Assembly: GCA_910587655.1 (NCBI GenBank)
Contig: CAJUND010000013.1
Span: 1 to 64,000, forward strand
DNA from: an uncultured Agathobacter sp.
GTDB lineage: Bacteria; Bacillota; Clostridia; Lachnospirales; Lachnospiraceae
Reading direction: 5' to 3'
Length of the DNA stretch: 64,000 bases
Below the pieces are notes generated by a model, which was given only the letters and a program-made list of their open reading frames with translations, made no database searches and was not told where the DNA came from. The translations under genes and the position numbers were made by a program. This document shows positions 42,920 to 52,288 of this stretch, piece after piece. The stretch's first letter is position 1, and the number at the start of each line of letters is the position of its first letter.

Positions 42920-44337
42920 ATGAAGTTAAAAAAATGGCAGCTCTTGGACTGGCGGCAGTAATGTCACTGACCGCTGTTGCATGCGGGGAAACCGGTGAGG
43001 AAAAGAAACCGGATTCTTCCCAGAAAGACCAGACATCCCAGGCAGATGGCAAAGACCTTGCAGGAACAACAATCCGGGTTTACACACATACCGGAAACCG
43101 CGTGCTCGGTGAGGAGAAAAAGGATGATGACGGAAATACATACCGTGATGAATCCTCTGCTTATCTGGCACAGCTTGCCGAGAAATTCACGGATGAAACC
43201 GGAATTAAGGTGGAGCTTAATGTAGTGACAAACGAGGATGAAATCAGGCCGCTGTTCCAGGTGGAGGATCCTACGGTGGATGTATTTACCTGTCCGAACT
43301 GGTCGCTGGAAGAGTGGGCGCAGTACACAGAACCGTACTGTACACTGGATGAAGGCAGGGAAGTTTACGGTGAATATGCAGACGCAATGCCAAACGACGG
43401 AAAAAACATTTTTTCCATTATGCCGGGACGTGCATATAACCAGGCGGTAGTTTACAACGAAGAAGTGATTAAGGCAGCAGGCTATGACGAGATTCCGGGA
43501 ACACTGGATGAGTTTAACAAGATGTGTGAAAAGATTAAAGGAAACGGGGTTACACCGATTTCTTTACACAGAGTGGAAAACTGGCCGCTGGCAACCGTGC
43601 AGGATTTTGCAGGATATGTGGCAGGTGATGCAAACGTATTTGCAGAGTGCTTAAAGACAGAAAATCCGTTCAGTGAGGAAGCACCGTTTGGAAAGACCAT
43701 TAAGATGTATACCGAGTGGAAGGCAAAAGGATATTTTGAGCCGGAAGTTTACACAGACTTTGGTGTGGCTATGGACAGTGTGGCATATGGAAAATCAGGA
43801 ATGATGCTTTTTGGTTCATGGGTTGTTCCGCAGATTCAGGGACGTGTGCCGAAGGGAACGGATCCGTCCATTATTAAGTTTGCCCCGGCGCCGGATTTCG
43901 GTGCAGGAAGATACGTGCTTGCAGCTCCTGCGGACAACTGGGCAATTTCCAAATTCTCAGAGAACAAGGAGGCAGCAAGACAGTTTATCGAGTACATAGC
44001 CGATGATGCACAGTTTATCGCTGACAGCGGATTTATTGCAAATAAAAAGGGTGTAACGCCGATTGTACCGGAACTTTATTCCATCATTGACAAGCAGGTG
44101 GAAGACGGAACATGTACTGCTTTATTATCTCCTGCAACAGATGACAACACGATTGCAAACCAGGATATCCTGACAGAAGCAGGCTTATGGGCTGATTACA
44201 AATATGTGGGTCTTCTGTTCGATGCGCTGGATGTAACCAAGCCGGATGACTGGTCCGCATATGACAAGCAGGTGGAGACACAGAACAAAGCTTATGCGGA
44301 ATACAAAGAAGAACTTGGACTGGAATGGAAAGAGTAA
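42920..44337 (+). CDS. Oligosaccharide-binding lipoprotein of ABC importer (frameshift in signal peptide)
   Basis: A family 1 extracellular binding protein of about 470 residues. The mature part reads GTTIRVYTHTGNRVLGEEKK, VELNVVTNEDEIRPLFQVED and FMIY-type domain 2 motifs. A lipobox (LTAVACG) follows the hydrophobic stretch. The best ribosome site (AGAGGAGG, 42905-42912) serves the ATG at 42920 (MKLKK), but the seven-A run (42928-42934) puts it out of frame. Eight A would give an ideal signal peptide, MKLKKMAALGLAAVMSLTAV. As written, translation must start at the ATG at 42934, without positive residues. It is probably a homopolymer error or a phase-variable switch. It works with the two permeases downstream. 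Confidence 0.88.
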
Positions 44338-44353
44338 CCATAAATCAATGTGG

Positions 44354-44380
44354 TGGGGCTGTAAAAAACAGCCCCATTAT
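44354..44380 (+). terminator. Intra-operon attenuating hairpin
   Basis: TGGGGCTGT (44354-44362) pairs with ACAGCCCCA (44368-44376), followed by TTATT. This is common after binding-protein genes and lowers permease expression. Confidence 0.7.
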
Positions 44381-44398
44381 TAAAAAAGGGGGAAAAGT

Positions 44399-45262
44399 AT
44401 GAAACAGACAAAAAGTAGCAGGATTATGATTGCTGCATTTTTAGTTCTTCCAATCATACATCTGCTGGTATTTTCCTATGTACCGATTATCTCAAATGTC
44501 ATTTTGAGTTTCACGAATTACAGGGGAACAGGAACGCCAAGGTTTATCGGATGGAGCAACTACAAGCGTCTGCTGACAGACCCGCAGTACACGCTGCTGT
44601 TTAAGAACTGCCTGTGGTATATGCTGGTAGCCATTCCGCAGCTGGTTTTTGCGTTTGCACTTTCGATATTTGTAAACGGCAAATTCCGCGGGCTTGGCCT
44701 GTTTAAGGGGATTCTGATTATCCCTTATCTGTTAAACGGTGTAATTGTTTCCACGATTTTTATTATCTTCTTTAATAACTCCGGTACATTAAATACAATT
44801 TTAAATTCCATAGGACTGGGAGCGCTTTCCCACCAGTGGCTGCAGGATCTGAAACTGGTAAATCCGGCGATTGCATCCATCAGTATCTGGAGATATTTCG
44901 GACAGAATTTTATCATGTTCTTCGGGGCGCTGCAGACGGTTCCGGCGGAACTGTATGAAGCGGCGGCAGTGGACGGCTGCAGCAAGTGGCAGGAAATAAA
45001 ATACATATCGGTTCCGGAAATTAAGAACGTACTGTTCATCAATATTCTGTTAAGTATTTCCGGCTCCATCCAGGTATTTGAAATTCCGTACATTATGATG
45101 AACGGTTCCAATGGAACGACAACCCCTGTCATCCAGATCCAGCAGAGCGCATTTGCGGATAACCGGCTGGGATTTGCAGCGGCACTGTCAATCCTTGTCT
45201 TTGTGGTTGTTGTTATTTCTGTCGGACTGCAGAGCATATTTAATAAAAAAGCGGAGGATTAG
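44399..45262 (+). CDS. ABC sugar importer permease (MalF/UgpA-like)
   Basis: A 287-residue inner-membrane permease with six helices. The EAA loop that docks the ATPase is visible (LYEAAAVDGCSKWQEIKYIS). GGGGGAAAAGT lies just before the ATG. The ATPase is missing from the locus, as is usual in Firmicutes where one shared MsmK-like ATPase serves many importers. It pairs with the next permease. Confidence 0.92.
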   Translation: MKQTKSSRIMIAAFLVLPIIHLLVFSYVPIISNVILSFTNYRGTGTPRFIGWSNYKRLLTDPQYTLLFKNCLWYMLVAIPQLVFAFALSIFVNGKFRGLGLFKGILIIPYLLNGVIVSTIFIIFFNNSGTLNTILNSIGLGALSHQWLQDLKLVNPAIASISIWRYFGQNFIMFFGALQTVPAELYEAAAVDGCSKWQEIKYISVPEIKNVLFINILLSISGSIQVFEIPYIMMNGSNGTTTPVIQIQQSAFADNRLGFAAALSILVFVVVVISVGLQSIFNKKAED

Positions 45263-45264
45263 TT

Positions 45265-46092
45265 ATGGCGAGAGAGACAAAATTATTTAAAATCGTGCGT
45301 TATATCTTTTTAACGTTATCCTGTATCTTTGTGCTGGTCCCGCTGGTTCCGCTGGTGTTTATGGCATTTAAGACAGGCGCTGAATACTCATCCACAGGTG
45401 TTCTGGAAGCACCGAAAAGCTGGCTGAATTTTTACAACTTTGCCTATGCAATCCGGGTGGGGCATCTGGGAAAGGCTCTGGTGAATACCGTAATTATTCT
45501 TGGTATTTCCCTGACAATCCAGATACTGTTTACAACCATGGTTTCCTATGTGCTCCACCGGTTTGACTTCCGCGGGAAGAAACTGATCATGACGCTGTTT
45601 ACGCTTACCATGTTTATTCCGGTTGTTACCACACAGACGGTTGTGTTCCAGATTATTTACAAGATGGGACTGGTCAGCACCCGGTTAAGCGTAATCCTTC
45701 TTTATTCGGGAGTCGGAATTGTGGGGATTTATATTATGTTTAATATATTATCCTCAATACCAAAAGACCTGGATGAGGCGGCGCTTTTAGACGGGGCAAG
45801 CTATTTTAGTATTTACGGGAAAATTGTGCTGCCTCTGATGAAGCCGGCATGTACCACCCTGTTAATCTTAAACGGAATCGGAACATACAATGATTTCTAT
45901 ATTCCGAACCTTTATCTCAGGAAAGACGTACAGACATTTACGGTTGCTCTGTATAAGTTTTTCGGAAACACGGCAACGCCGTTTGAAATCGTGGCGGCAG
46001 CCATTTTACTTGGAATTATACCAATAGGAATTGTCTTTCTGTTTTTACAGAAGTACATTTATTACGGTCTTGCAGGAGCAGTAAAATCATGA
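45265..46092 (+). CDS. ABC sugar importer permease (MalG/UgpE-like)
   Basis: A 275-residue six-helix permease with the EAA loop DLDEAALLDGASYFSIYGKI and the MalG-like end (FLFLQKYIYYGLAGAVKS). The start is two bases after the previous stop. It ends in ATGA overlap with the YesL-like gene. It is the partner permease for oligosaccharide import. Confidence 0.92.
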   Translation: MARETKLFKIVRYIFLTLSCIFVLVPLVPLVFMAFKTGAEYSSTGVLEAPKSWLNFYNFAYAIRVGHLGKALVNTVIILGISLTIQILFTTMVSYVLHRFDFRGKKLIMTLFTLTMFIPVVTTQTVVFQIIYKMGLVSTRLSVILLYSGVGIVGIYIMFNILSSIPKDLDEAALLDGASYFSIYGKIVLPLMKPACTTLLILNGIGTYNDFYIPNLYLRKDVQTFTVALYKFFGNTATPFEIVAAAILLGIIPIGIVFLFLQKYIYYGLAGAVKS

Positions 46093-46663
46093 TAAAAAAA
46101 TCGGTATTTTACAAAGTTTTATCGGCAGTGCATATTGTATTTTTCACAAGCATCCTCTGCTTTGGAATGATATTTTTATCAGGCTCACTGCTTATGGTTC
46201 CGTCATTATGCGCGGCTTTTCAGATTGGAAAAGCCGCGATGTATGAAGGGCTGGATATTACAGACAGCTTTGTACTGGCCTTTTTCAGAAATTTTAAAAA
46301 ATTTCTGGGAATGGAGCGCTTTGTCCCGGTTAATCTTATCATGCTTTTAAATCTTGCCGGGATGTATTTTGCGCCGGATACGCTGTTTTTGTAAGTGATA
46401 AATTCCGGCTGGAGGAAGCGGCAGTTGCAATGCTGGTAAAGCCGCTGTCTGTTTTGTCCATATTTACGGCAATGCTGCTTTTAACATATTTCTTTTCAGG
46501 GCTTGTTGCAGCAGTGCTGGTACTGATGGGTACGTTCTTTTTATTTGTCATAGAACTTGTCATTTTTATGACGATGCTGAAGTACCGCCAGATGTCAGGA
46601 CAGCTCGACGAAGGGGATAAATATGCATATATGCTTGACAGAAGAAGCGGCAGGGAGAAGTAA
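46089..46663 (+). pseudogene. YesL-like (DUF624) membrane protein, frameshifted
   Basis: The first frame (46089-46394) gives MIKKSVFYKVLSAVHIVFFT and the DUF624 segment GSLLMVPSLCAAFQIGKAAM, then stops after DTLFL. A second frame continues VSDKFRLEEAAVAMLVKPLS to GDKYAYMLDRRSGREK at 46663. One T added to the five-T run (46386-46390) joins them as DTLFFVSDKF, giving about 191 residues with four to five helices, normal for YesL. YesL-type proteins are common in sugar importer operons of Firmicutes; their role is unknown. Likely a sequencing slip. Confidence 0.75.
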
Positions 46664-48367
46664 ATGAATATCTATGTAAACCAGCTGGGCTATATGGCAA
46701 AGGGCAGAAAAAGGGCAGTGCTTGCGCTGGATGCGCAGGCATTTTCTGCAGAAAAAGATATTACGGTCTTTATCATCGGACAAAACAGGGAACACTGCGT
46801 GTTCAGAAAAAATGCGGTTTTTGCGGGAATTGACAAGGCGTCTTCTGATGCTGTATGGCAGGTGGATTTTACAGAGTTTACGGTGAAGGGAAGATACCGG
46901 CTGGCAGCATCCGGAGTTTTTTCAGCCAGTTTCGAAATTAGTGACGACCTGTATAAAAATCTTCTTACGCCGCTGGCAAAAACTTATTATTATCAGCGGT
47001 GCGGTATGGAGCTGGAAGAAAAATATGCAGGAATTTTTAAGAGGAAATGCTGTCACCGGGAAAAGGCGCTGCTTTTAGAAGACTATCAGAAAAAGCAGTC
47101 CGGCATGAATCCGGAGCCTGTACAAAGTTATGACGTGACAGGAGGATGGCATGACGCCGGGGATTACGGCAGATACACAACGCCGGCAGCAACAGCCACT
47201 GCACATCTTTTATATGCGTGGAAATGGTTTCCGGAAAGCTTTCAAAAAAGTCTGGATATTCCGGAGAGCGGAAGCGGTATGGCAGATATTTTGTGTGAGT
47301 GCCGGTATGAGCTGCACTGGCTTCTTAAAATGCAGAGGGAAGATGGCGGAGTCTTTCATAAGCTGACCTCGATGCGTCATGCTAATTTTGTAATGCCATG
47401 CAGGGACAGGCGGCAGATGATACTGTTTCCGGTATCTTCATACGCAACAGCAGCTTTTGCGGCAGTGACAGCCCTGGCAGCAAGGGTTTTCCGGTCATAT
47501 GACGGTGCATTTTCCGGGAGTCTGCTTGCTGCGTCCCTGAAGGCATGGATGTGGCTGGAAGAGAATGTGCAGATTGTGGATTTCCATAATCCCAGAGGAT
47601 GTAATACCGGGGAGTACGGGGATGACAGTGATACGGATGAACGCTTGTGGGCAGCCGCAGAATTATACCGGAGTACAGGGGACCGTTCATTTCTGGAAAA
47701 AGCAGAAAACCTGAAACGGCAGTGCGGTCATGAACCGGGGATTGGCTGGCGGAATGTTTCCGGACTGGCAGGATTTGCGCTTCTGGAGGATGAAATCAGG
47801 GATGGGAAAATGACGGCTGAAGCTGATGGTTTTTATACAGAAAGCAGACTGAAACAGCAGTATCGTATCCAGTTTATGAAAGAGGCCCAAAAGGCGTTTG
47901 TACTCAGTAAAAAGAGCGGCTATATGGCAGCCATGGAAAGTGAAGAATTTGAATGGGGAAGCAACATGCTGCTTCTGACCAGGGGAATGTATCTTGCCGT
48001 TGCATGGAAGCTGTGCCGTAAACAGGAGTATCTGGATACAGTCATCAGGCAGATGGATTACCTGCTGGGGATCAATGCATCAGGCTACAGTTATGTAAGC
48101 GGTATTGGAGAAAAATCAGTCCAAAATATACACAACCGGATTACAGTATCCAGTGGAAACAGTGAGATTATTCCCGGATATATCTCCGGCGGGGCAAACA
48201 GCCGGCCGGTGGACGAGAAGGCAGAATGGCTGATTGAACCGGGAACTCCGCCGATGAAATGTTTTCTGGATCTCTGGGAGTGCTATTCCCTGAATGAAGT
48301 AACGATTTACTGGAACAGCCCTGCTGTTTTTCTTACGGCATTTCTGGGCAGTCCGGAGCTGGAATGA
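46664..48367 (+). CDS. GH9 family glycoside hydrolase (endoglucanase/exo-glucosidase type)
   Basis: 567 residues without a signal peptide, so intracellular. An Ig-like CelD-N domain comes first (MNIYVNQLGYMAKGRKRAVL to about residue 95), then the GH9 catalytic (alpha/alpha)6 barrel: the DAGD motif holding the catalytic base (VTGGWHDAGDYGRYTTPA, with D-x-x-D), and near the end NEVTIYWNSPAVFLTAF with the acid Glu (SLNEVTIYWNSP). GH9 enzymes without secretion usually act as exo-beta-glucosidases on imported cello-oligosaccharides or chitobiose-like sugars. GGGAG precedes the ATG. The gene is part of the importer operon. Confidence 0.88.
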   Translation: MNIYVNQLGYMAKGRKRAVLALDAQAFSAEKDITVFIIGQNREHCVFRKNAVFAGIDKASSDAVWQVDFTEFTVKGRYRLAASGVFSASFEISDDLYKNLLTPLAKTYYYQRCGMELEEKYAGIFKRKCCHREKALLLEDYQKKQSGMNPEPVQSYDVTGGWHDAGDYGRYTTPAATATAHLLYAWKWFPESFQKSLDIPESGSGMADILCECRYELHWLLKMQREDGGVFHKLTSMRHANFVMPCRDRRQMILFPVSSYATAAFAAVTALAARVFRSYDGAFSGSLLAASLKAWMWLEENVQIVDFHNPRGCNTGEYGDDSDTDERLWAAAELYRSTGDRSFLEKAENLKRQCGHEPGIGWRNVSGLAGFALLEDEIRDGKMTAEADGFYTESRLKQQYRIQFMKEAQKAFVLSKKSGYMAAMESEEFEWGSNMLLLTRGMYLAVAWKLCRKQEYLDTVIRQMDYLLGINASGYSYVSGIGEKSVQNIHNRITVSSGNSEIIPGYISGGANSRPVDEKAEWLIEPGTPPMKCFLDLWECYSLNEVTIYWNSPAVFLTAFLGSPELE

Positions 48368-48404
48368 AGTTATGAAAAATAAAATAAAGGAACAGGTGAA
48401 AGAA

Positions 48405-49163
48405 ATGAGCAAAGTAAGAATTATTGGAAACGATGTACCGGAAATGCCATGGCAGGAGCGTCCGGCAGAGAACCGGACAAACCTGCCGCTGTGGCGGTAC
48501 CGGGAAAATCCGATTATCGGAAGGAATCCCGTTGAGGGAGTTGCACGGATTTTTAACAGTGCAGTCATACCGTATGAGGGAGCATATATCGGGGTCTTCC
48601 GCGGGGAACAGACAAACGGGATTTCCTTTATTTATCTGGGAAGAAGCAAAGACGGCATCCACTGGGATTTTGAAAAGGATAAAATCAGGTTTGTGGATGA
48701 AGAGGGAAACGAATTCATGCCGCGTTATGCATATGACCCAAGACTGGTAAAACTGGAAGACACCTATTATATCATATGGTGCCAGGATTTTTACGGCGCA
48801 GCGCCGATTGAGACTTCCGAGGGCTGGCTTCTTTTTTACCATGGAGTGAGCGGGACCTGCAACGGTTATGTATACAGTATCGGCGGTGCGATTCTGGATA
48901 TTGATAATCCGTCCGTGGTAAAGTACCGGTGTGAAACATTTCTTATGACGCCGGAGGAATGGTATGAGGAACGCGGCTTTGTGCCGAATGTAACATTTCC
49001 GTGCGCGACTATCGAGGACGCGGCAAGCGGAAGGATTGCCATATATTACGGAGCGGCGGATTCCTATGTGGGCCTTGCCTTTACAAGGATCGACGAGGTG
49101 GTTTCCTATATTAAGGAACACAGCGTTCTCACAGAAGAAGACACGGAAACCGGAAAAAGATAA
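48405..49163 (+). CDS. GH130 mannosylglucose phosphorylase-like enzyme with internal deletion
   Basis: 252 residues. The start (NLPLWRYRENPIIGRNPVEG; FNSAVIPYEGAYIGVFRGEQ) and end (GWLLFYHGVSGTCNGYVYSI; RIAIYYGAADSYVGLAF) match the GH130 phosphorylases acting on mannosyl-glucose or mannosyl-oligosaccharides. Family members are about 320-390 residues. Here the text passes from WCQDFYGAA straight to PIETSEGW (about base 48800), so roughly 110-120 residues of the beta-propeller, with phosphate-contact residues, are missing. The deletion keeps the frame. I prefer the ATG at 48405 (AGGTGAAA upstream) over 48372. The product is probably inactive unless the gap is an assembly artefact. Confidence 0.8.
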   Translation: MSKVRIIGNDVPEMPWQERPAENRTNLPLWRYRENPIIGRNPVEGVARIFNSAVIPYEGAYIGVFRGEQTNGISFIYLGRSKDGIHWDFEKDKIRFVDEEGNEFMPRYAYDPRLVKLEDTYYIIWCQDFYGAAPIETSEGWLLFYHGVSGTCNGYVYSIGGAILDIDNPSVVKYRCETFLMTPEEWYEERGFVPNVTFPCATIEDAASGRIAIYYGAADSYVGLAFTRIDEVVSYIKEHSVLTEEDTETGKR

Positions 49164-49190
49164 TCTTTTAGAAAAAGGTGGGAAATTAAT

Positions 49191-50546
49191 ATGGGATTTC
49201 GCAGTGATTTTGTATGGGGAGCTGCCACAAGCTCCTACCAGATTGAAGGTTCTGAAAATGGAAGTGGAAAAGGAGAAAATATCTGGGATGTTTTCGTAAG
49301 GGAGCCGGGGCGGATTTATGAAGGTCATACGGGACTTAAGGCATGTGACCACTATAACCGTTTCCGTGAAGATGTAAAAATTATGAAAGAAATCGGGCTT
49401 AAGGCATACCGTTTTTCCATCGACTGGACGAGAATCATACCGGAAGGAACCGGGGCAGTGAATGAAGAAGGAATCGCTTTTTACAGTGCGCTTGTTGATG
49501 AGCTGCTGGAGAACGGAATTGAGCCTTATGTGACGCTGTACCACTGGGAGCTGCCTTATGAACTGTATAAGCGCGGCGGCTGGCTGAATCCGCAGATTGC
49601 CGACTGGTTTGGGGAATATGCGAAGGTTGTTGCAGAACGTTTCAGCGACAGGGTAAAATATTTCTTTACGATAAACGAACCGCAGTGTTTTATCGGACTG
49701 GGATTTTTAAGGGCGGACCATGCGCCGGGAATAAAAGCGCCGTACCGTGATACGTTTGAGATGGCGCATAATGTGTTAAGGGCGCATGGAAAAGCCGTGC
49801 AGATGTTAAGGCAGTATGGAAAACAGCCGCTTGTCATCGGCTATGCGCCGACAGCTTCCATGTGTTACCCTGAGAGCGAAAAACCGGAAGATATTGAAGC
49901 AGCCAGACAGGTATTCTTTTCCATGCAGGAAGACGACAGTAACTGGACATGGAATGTGGCATGGTGGTCGGATCCGGTTCTTCTTGGGAAATATCCCGAA
50001 GAAGGGCTGTGCAGATATGAAAAATATCTTCCGAAAATTACGGATGAGGATATGAAACTGATTTCTGAACCGATTGATATCTATGGTCAGAATATGTATA
50101 ACGGCAGGTGCATCCGCATGGGAAAAGAAGGAAAACCGGAAGACGTCAGGAGAAAAGAAGGCAGCCCAAGGACGGCAAACGACTGGCCGGTGACACCGGA
50201 ATGTATTTACTGGGGACCGAAATTTTTATATGAGCGTTACAAAAAACCAATTTACATTACGGAAAACGGAACTTCCTGCCATGACGTGGTCTCCCTCGAC
50301 GGAAAGGTACATGACCCGGCGAGAATTGATTTTCTCGCAAGGTATCTGAAACAGCTGGAGAAAGTTTCTGACGAAGCGGATATCCGCGGCTATTTCCAGT
50401 GGTCCCTGATGGATAATTTTGAGTGGACCAGGGGATATGGCGAACGGTTCGGGCTGGTCTATGTGGACTATGAATCGCAGAAAAGAATATTAAAGGATTC
50501 CGCATACTGGTACCGGGATGTGATTCAGGCGCAGACGATTATGTAA
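49191..50546 (+). CDS. GH1 beta-glucosidase
   Basis: A 451-residue intracellular (beta/alpha)8 enzyme. It starts MGFRSDFVWGAATSSYQIEG, has the acid/base Glu in FFTINEPQCF and the nucleophile Glu in PIYITENGTSCHD, and a typical end (GYFQWSLMDNFEWTRGYGER). The length is normal for the family. It hydrolyses beta-linked glucosyl or related disaccharides and ends the pathway started by the GH5 enzyme. It is the last gene of the importer operon. Confidence 0.95.
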   Translation: MGFRSDFVWGAATSSYQIEGSENGSGKGENIWDVFVREPGRIYEGHTGLKACDHYNRFREDVKIMKEIGLKAYRFSIDWTRIIPEGTGAVNEEGIAFYSALVDELLENGIEPYVTLYHWELPYELYKRGGWLNPQIADWFGEYAKVVAERFSDRVKYFFTINEPQCFIGLGFLRADHAPGIKAPYRDTFEMAHNVLRAHGKAVQMLRQYGKQPLVIGYAPTASMCYPESEKPEDIEAARQVFFSMQEDDSNWTWNVAWWSDPVLLGKYPEEGLCRYEKYLPKITDEDMKLISEPIDIYGQNMYNGRCIRMGKEGKPEDVRRKEGSPRTANDWPVTPECIYWGPKFLYERYKKPIYITENGTSCHDVVSLDGKVHDPARIDFLARYLKQLEKVSDEADIRGYFQWSLMDNFEWTRGYGERFGLVYVDYESQKRILKDSAYWYRDVIQAQTIM

Positions 50547-50592
50547 CCTGCGGGTGAAACTACGCGGCAGTAGTATGAAACATGAAAACTGG

Positions 50593-50632
50593 TGTGGAAC
50601 TCAAAAACGAAAGTTTGAGTTCCACATTTTTT
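50593..50632 (+). terminator. Terminator of the carbohydrate operon
   Basis: TGTGGAACTCAAA (50593-50605) pairs perfectly with TTTGAGTTCCACA (50614-50626), followed by six T. Confidence 0.95.
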
Positions 50633-50779
50633 AGATTGAATGTTTATGGAATCCTGCCGGGACATGCTCTGGTATTATTGTTGCAAAAAATACTGGATTA
50701 TGATACTGTAATTTGCAGAGGGGACAGAGTATTTAGTATATTGCTAAGTAATTCAAATTTAAAATCGGAGGTATGGCTT

Positions 50780-51397
50780 ATGAGCCTGGCATTATATTCG
50801 GATAACATAGATGAATATATGAAAAAAGATGATATAGTTAATTTTGAAAATGAAAACATTACCCAGCTTGCAGATTCATTATTTGCTGATTCTGACAGCG
50901 AGGTGGAGTATATTAAAAAAGCATACGAATTTGTAAGAGATAATATTTCACATTCAGCAGATGTAAATGAGGATATATTAATTTGTTCTGCATCAGAAGT
51001 CTTAGCAGCAGGACATGGAATCTGTTTTGCAAAATCTCATTTGTTAGCGGCGTTGTTACGCTGTAAATCCATACCATCGGGATTTTGTTATCAGAAATTG
51101 ATTTTAGATGATGAAACAGCACCTGTTTTGGTATATCACGGACTGAATGCGGTGTATATCAAAGAATGTAAAACGTGGATACGACTTGATGCAAGAGGAA
51201 ACAAAGAGGGTGTAAATGCACAGTTTTCATTAGACAGAGAGCAGCTTGCATTTCCCGTTCGTACTGAAAAAGGAGAGGAAGATGGATTTGTGATTTACCC
51301 GGATCCTGACATTAAAATCCTGGAGAAATTTAAAAATAACAAGACAAGAACAGAACTCTGGGATGATTTACCAACAGAACTGGGGTATATTTCATAA
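50780..51397 (+). CDS. Transglutaminase-like domain protein
   Basis: A 205-residue cytosolic protein of the transglutaminase-like (papain-fold) superfamily. The catalytic Cys is in VLAAGHGICFAKSHLLAALL, the His in VYHGLNAVYI and the Asp in WIRLDARGN, giving a Cys-His-Asp triad. I use the ATG at 50780, eight bases after TCGGAGG; an earlier in-frame ATG (50582) would include the upstream operon's terminator. The gene is AT-richer than its neighbours. Members act as peptidases or transglutaminases on unknown substrates. Confidence 0.85.
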   Translation: MSLALYSDNIDEYMKKDDIVNFENENITQLADSLFADSDSEVEYIKKAYEFVRDNISHSADVNEDILICSASEVLAAGHGICFAKSHLLAALLRCKSIPSGFCYQKLILDDETAPVLVYHGLNAVYIKECKTWIRLDARGNKEGVNAQFSLDREQLAFPVRTEKGEEDGFVIYPDPDIKILEKFKNNKTRTELWDDLPTELGYIS

Positions 51398-51494
51398 TGC
51401 AAATTCAGGTAAAATAGTATTACAGAGGAACGTGTCACTGTTTCGCCCTCTTGCAAATCCTGTTCCGGCATGATATATTAATACAGACATTGTT

Positions 51495-51525
51495 TTTCCC
51501 TGCTGCAGTAAAAACGGCAGGGAAA
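51495..51525 (+). terminator. Hairpin between transglutaminase-like and DUF4190 genes
   Basis: TTTCCCTGC (51495-51503) pairs with GCAGGGAAA (51517-51525). It may terminate the preceding gene, though no T run follows. Confidence 0.4.
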
Positions 51526-51561
51526 TGTGAAAGCGCAAAACAGAGGGATAAGGAGAAAAAG

Positions 51562-52212
51562 ATGGGTGACGAATTTACACAGAATGACAACGTGACGAAG
51601 CCTGAGGACAATAATTACCAGCCGCAGGATTACAGTCAGCCGGAGGAGCATTCATATCAGGACCAGGGATACAGCCAGCCGCAGGACAATCCGTACCAGA
51701 GCCAGGGATACAGCCAGCCGCAGGATAATCCGTACCAGAACCAGGGGTATGGTCAGCAGCAGAACACGTACCAGAATCAGGGATACGGTCAGCAGAGTCC
51801 GTACCAGAACCAGGGATACGGCGGACAGCAGGGAAATTCCTACCAGCAGTATAACAGCCAGTATTACGGAACAGCATCGCAGAAAGGGGATGGAATCGGT
51901 TTTGGAATTACTTCCCTTGTACTGGGTGTTTTATCCGTTTTCCTGTTCGCCTGCTGTGTGAACTACATTCTGGCAGTGCTTGCCATTGTTTTTGGTATCA
52001 TCCAGCTGGTAAAGAATAACCAGAAGGGACTGGCGATTGCAGGAATCATAACTGCATCCATTTCCATAATTGCAGGAACCATTTTCTGGGTATATGCTGT
52101 TGATAATATTGAGGATGGCAACATTCCAAGGTATTACAATAACCAGGATGATGATTTCTTTGATGATTTTCTGGAAGAGTACAGAAATGAACTGCAGGAT
52201 AATGAATTTTAG
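51562..52212 (+). CDS. DUF4190-type membrane protein with Gln/Tyr-rich N-terminal repeats
   Basis: 216 residues. The first 110 are low complexity, with repeats of YSQPQDNPYQ and YQNQGYGQQ. Two helices follow (ITSLVLGVLSVFLFACCVNY and LAIAGIITASISIIAGTIFW) with the DUF4190 linker ILAVLAIVFGIIQLVKNNQK, then an acidic tail. AAGGAG precedes the ATG at 51562. Such proteins sit in the membrane with a disordered Gln/Tyr-rich region; function unknown. A strong terminator follows. Confidence 0.82.
   Translation: MGDEFTQNDNVTKPEDNNYQPQDYSQPEEHSYQDQGYSQPQDNPYQSQGYSQPQDNPYQNQGYGQQQNTYQNQGYGQQSPYQNQGYGGQQGNSYQQYNSQYYGTASQKGDGIGFGITSLVLGVLSVFLFACCVNYILAVLAIVFGIIQLVKNNQKGLAIAGIITASISIIAGTIFWVYAVDNIEDGNIPRYYNNQDDDFFDDFLEEYRNELQDNEF
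51640..51860 (+). repeat. Imperfect tandem repeats in the DUF4190 gene
   Basis: Repeats of about 45 and 30 bases code for YSQPQDNPYQ(S/N)QG and GYGQQ(Q/S)...YQNQ. They may vary in number between strains. Confidence 0.75.
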
Positions 52213-52223
52213 CAACAGGGTGG

Positions 52224-52258
52224 CTGCCGCACGGGATCAACTGTGCGGCAGTATTTTT
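52224..52258 (+). terminator. Terminator after the DUF4190 gene
   Basis: CTGCCGCAC (52224-52232) pairs perfectly with GTGCGGCAG (52243-52251), followed by TATTTTT. Confidence 0.92.
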
Positions 52259-52288
52259 AATGATTTTCAGACGCTGGTATTCCGGTTC

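Noticed and set aside
48333..49544. Long antisense frame of about 400 residues opposite the GH130 and GH1 genes
   Set aside because: It has no recognisable domain or ribosome site, and it lies opposite two genes with clear family motifs. It is a by-product of codon use.
50582..50779. N-terminal extension of the transglutaminase-like protein
   Set aside because: It includes the 13-bp terminator stem of the upstream operon. The ATG at 50780 has a well-placed ribosome site.
52070..52288. Extended N-terminus of the ABM-like protein overlapping the DUF4190 gene
   Set aside because: It would run through the DUF4190 coding end and a perfect terminator, so the upstream ATG is not credible.
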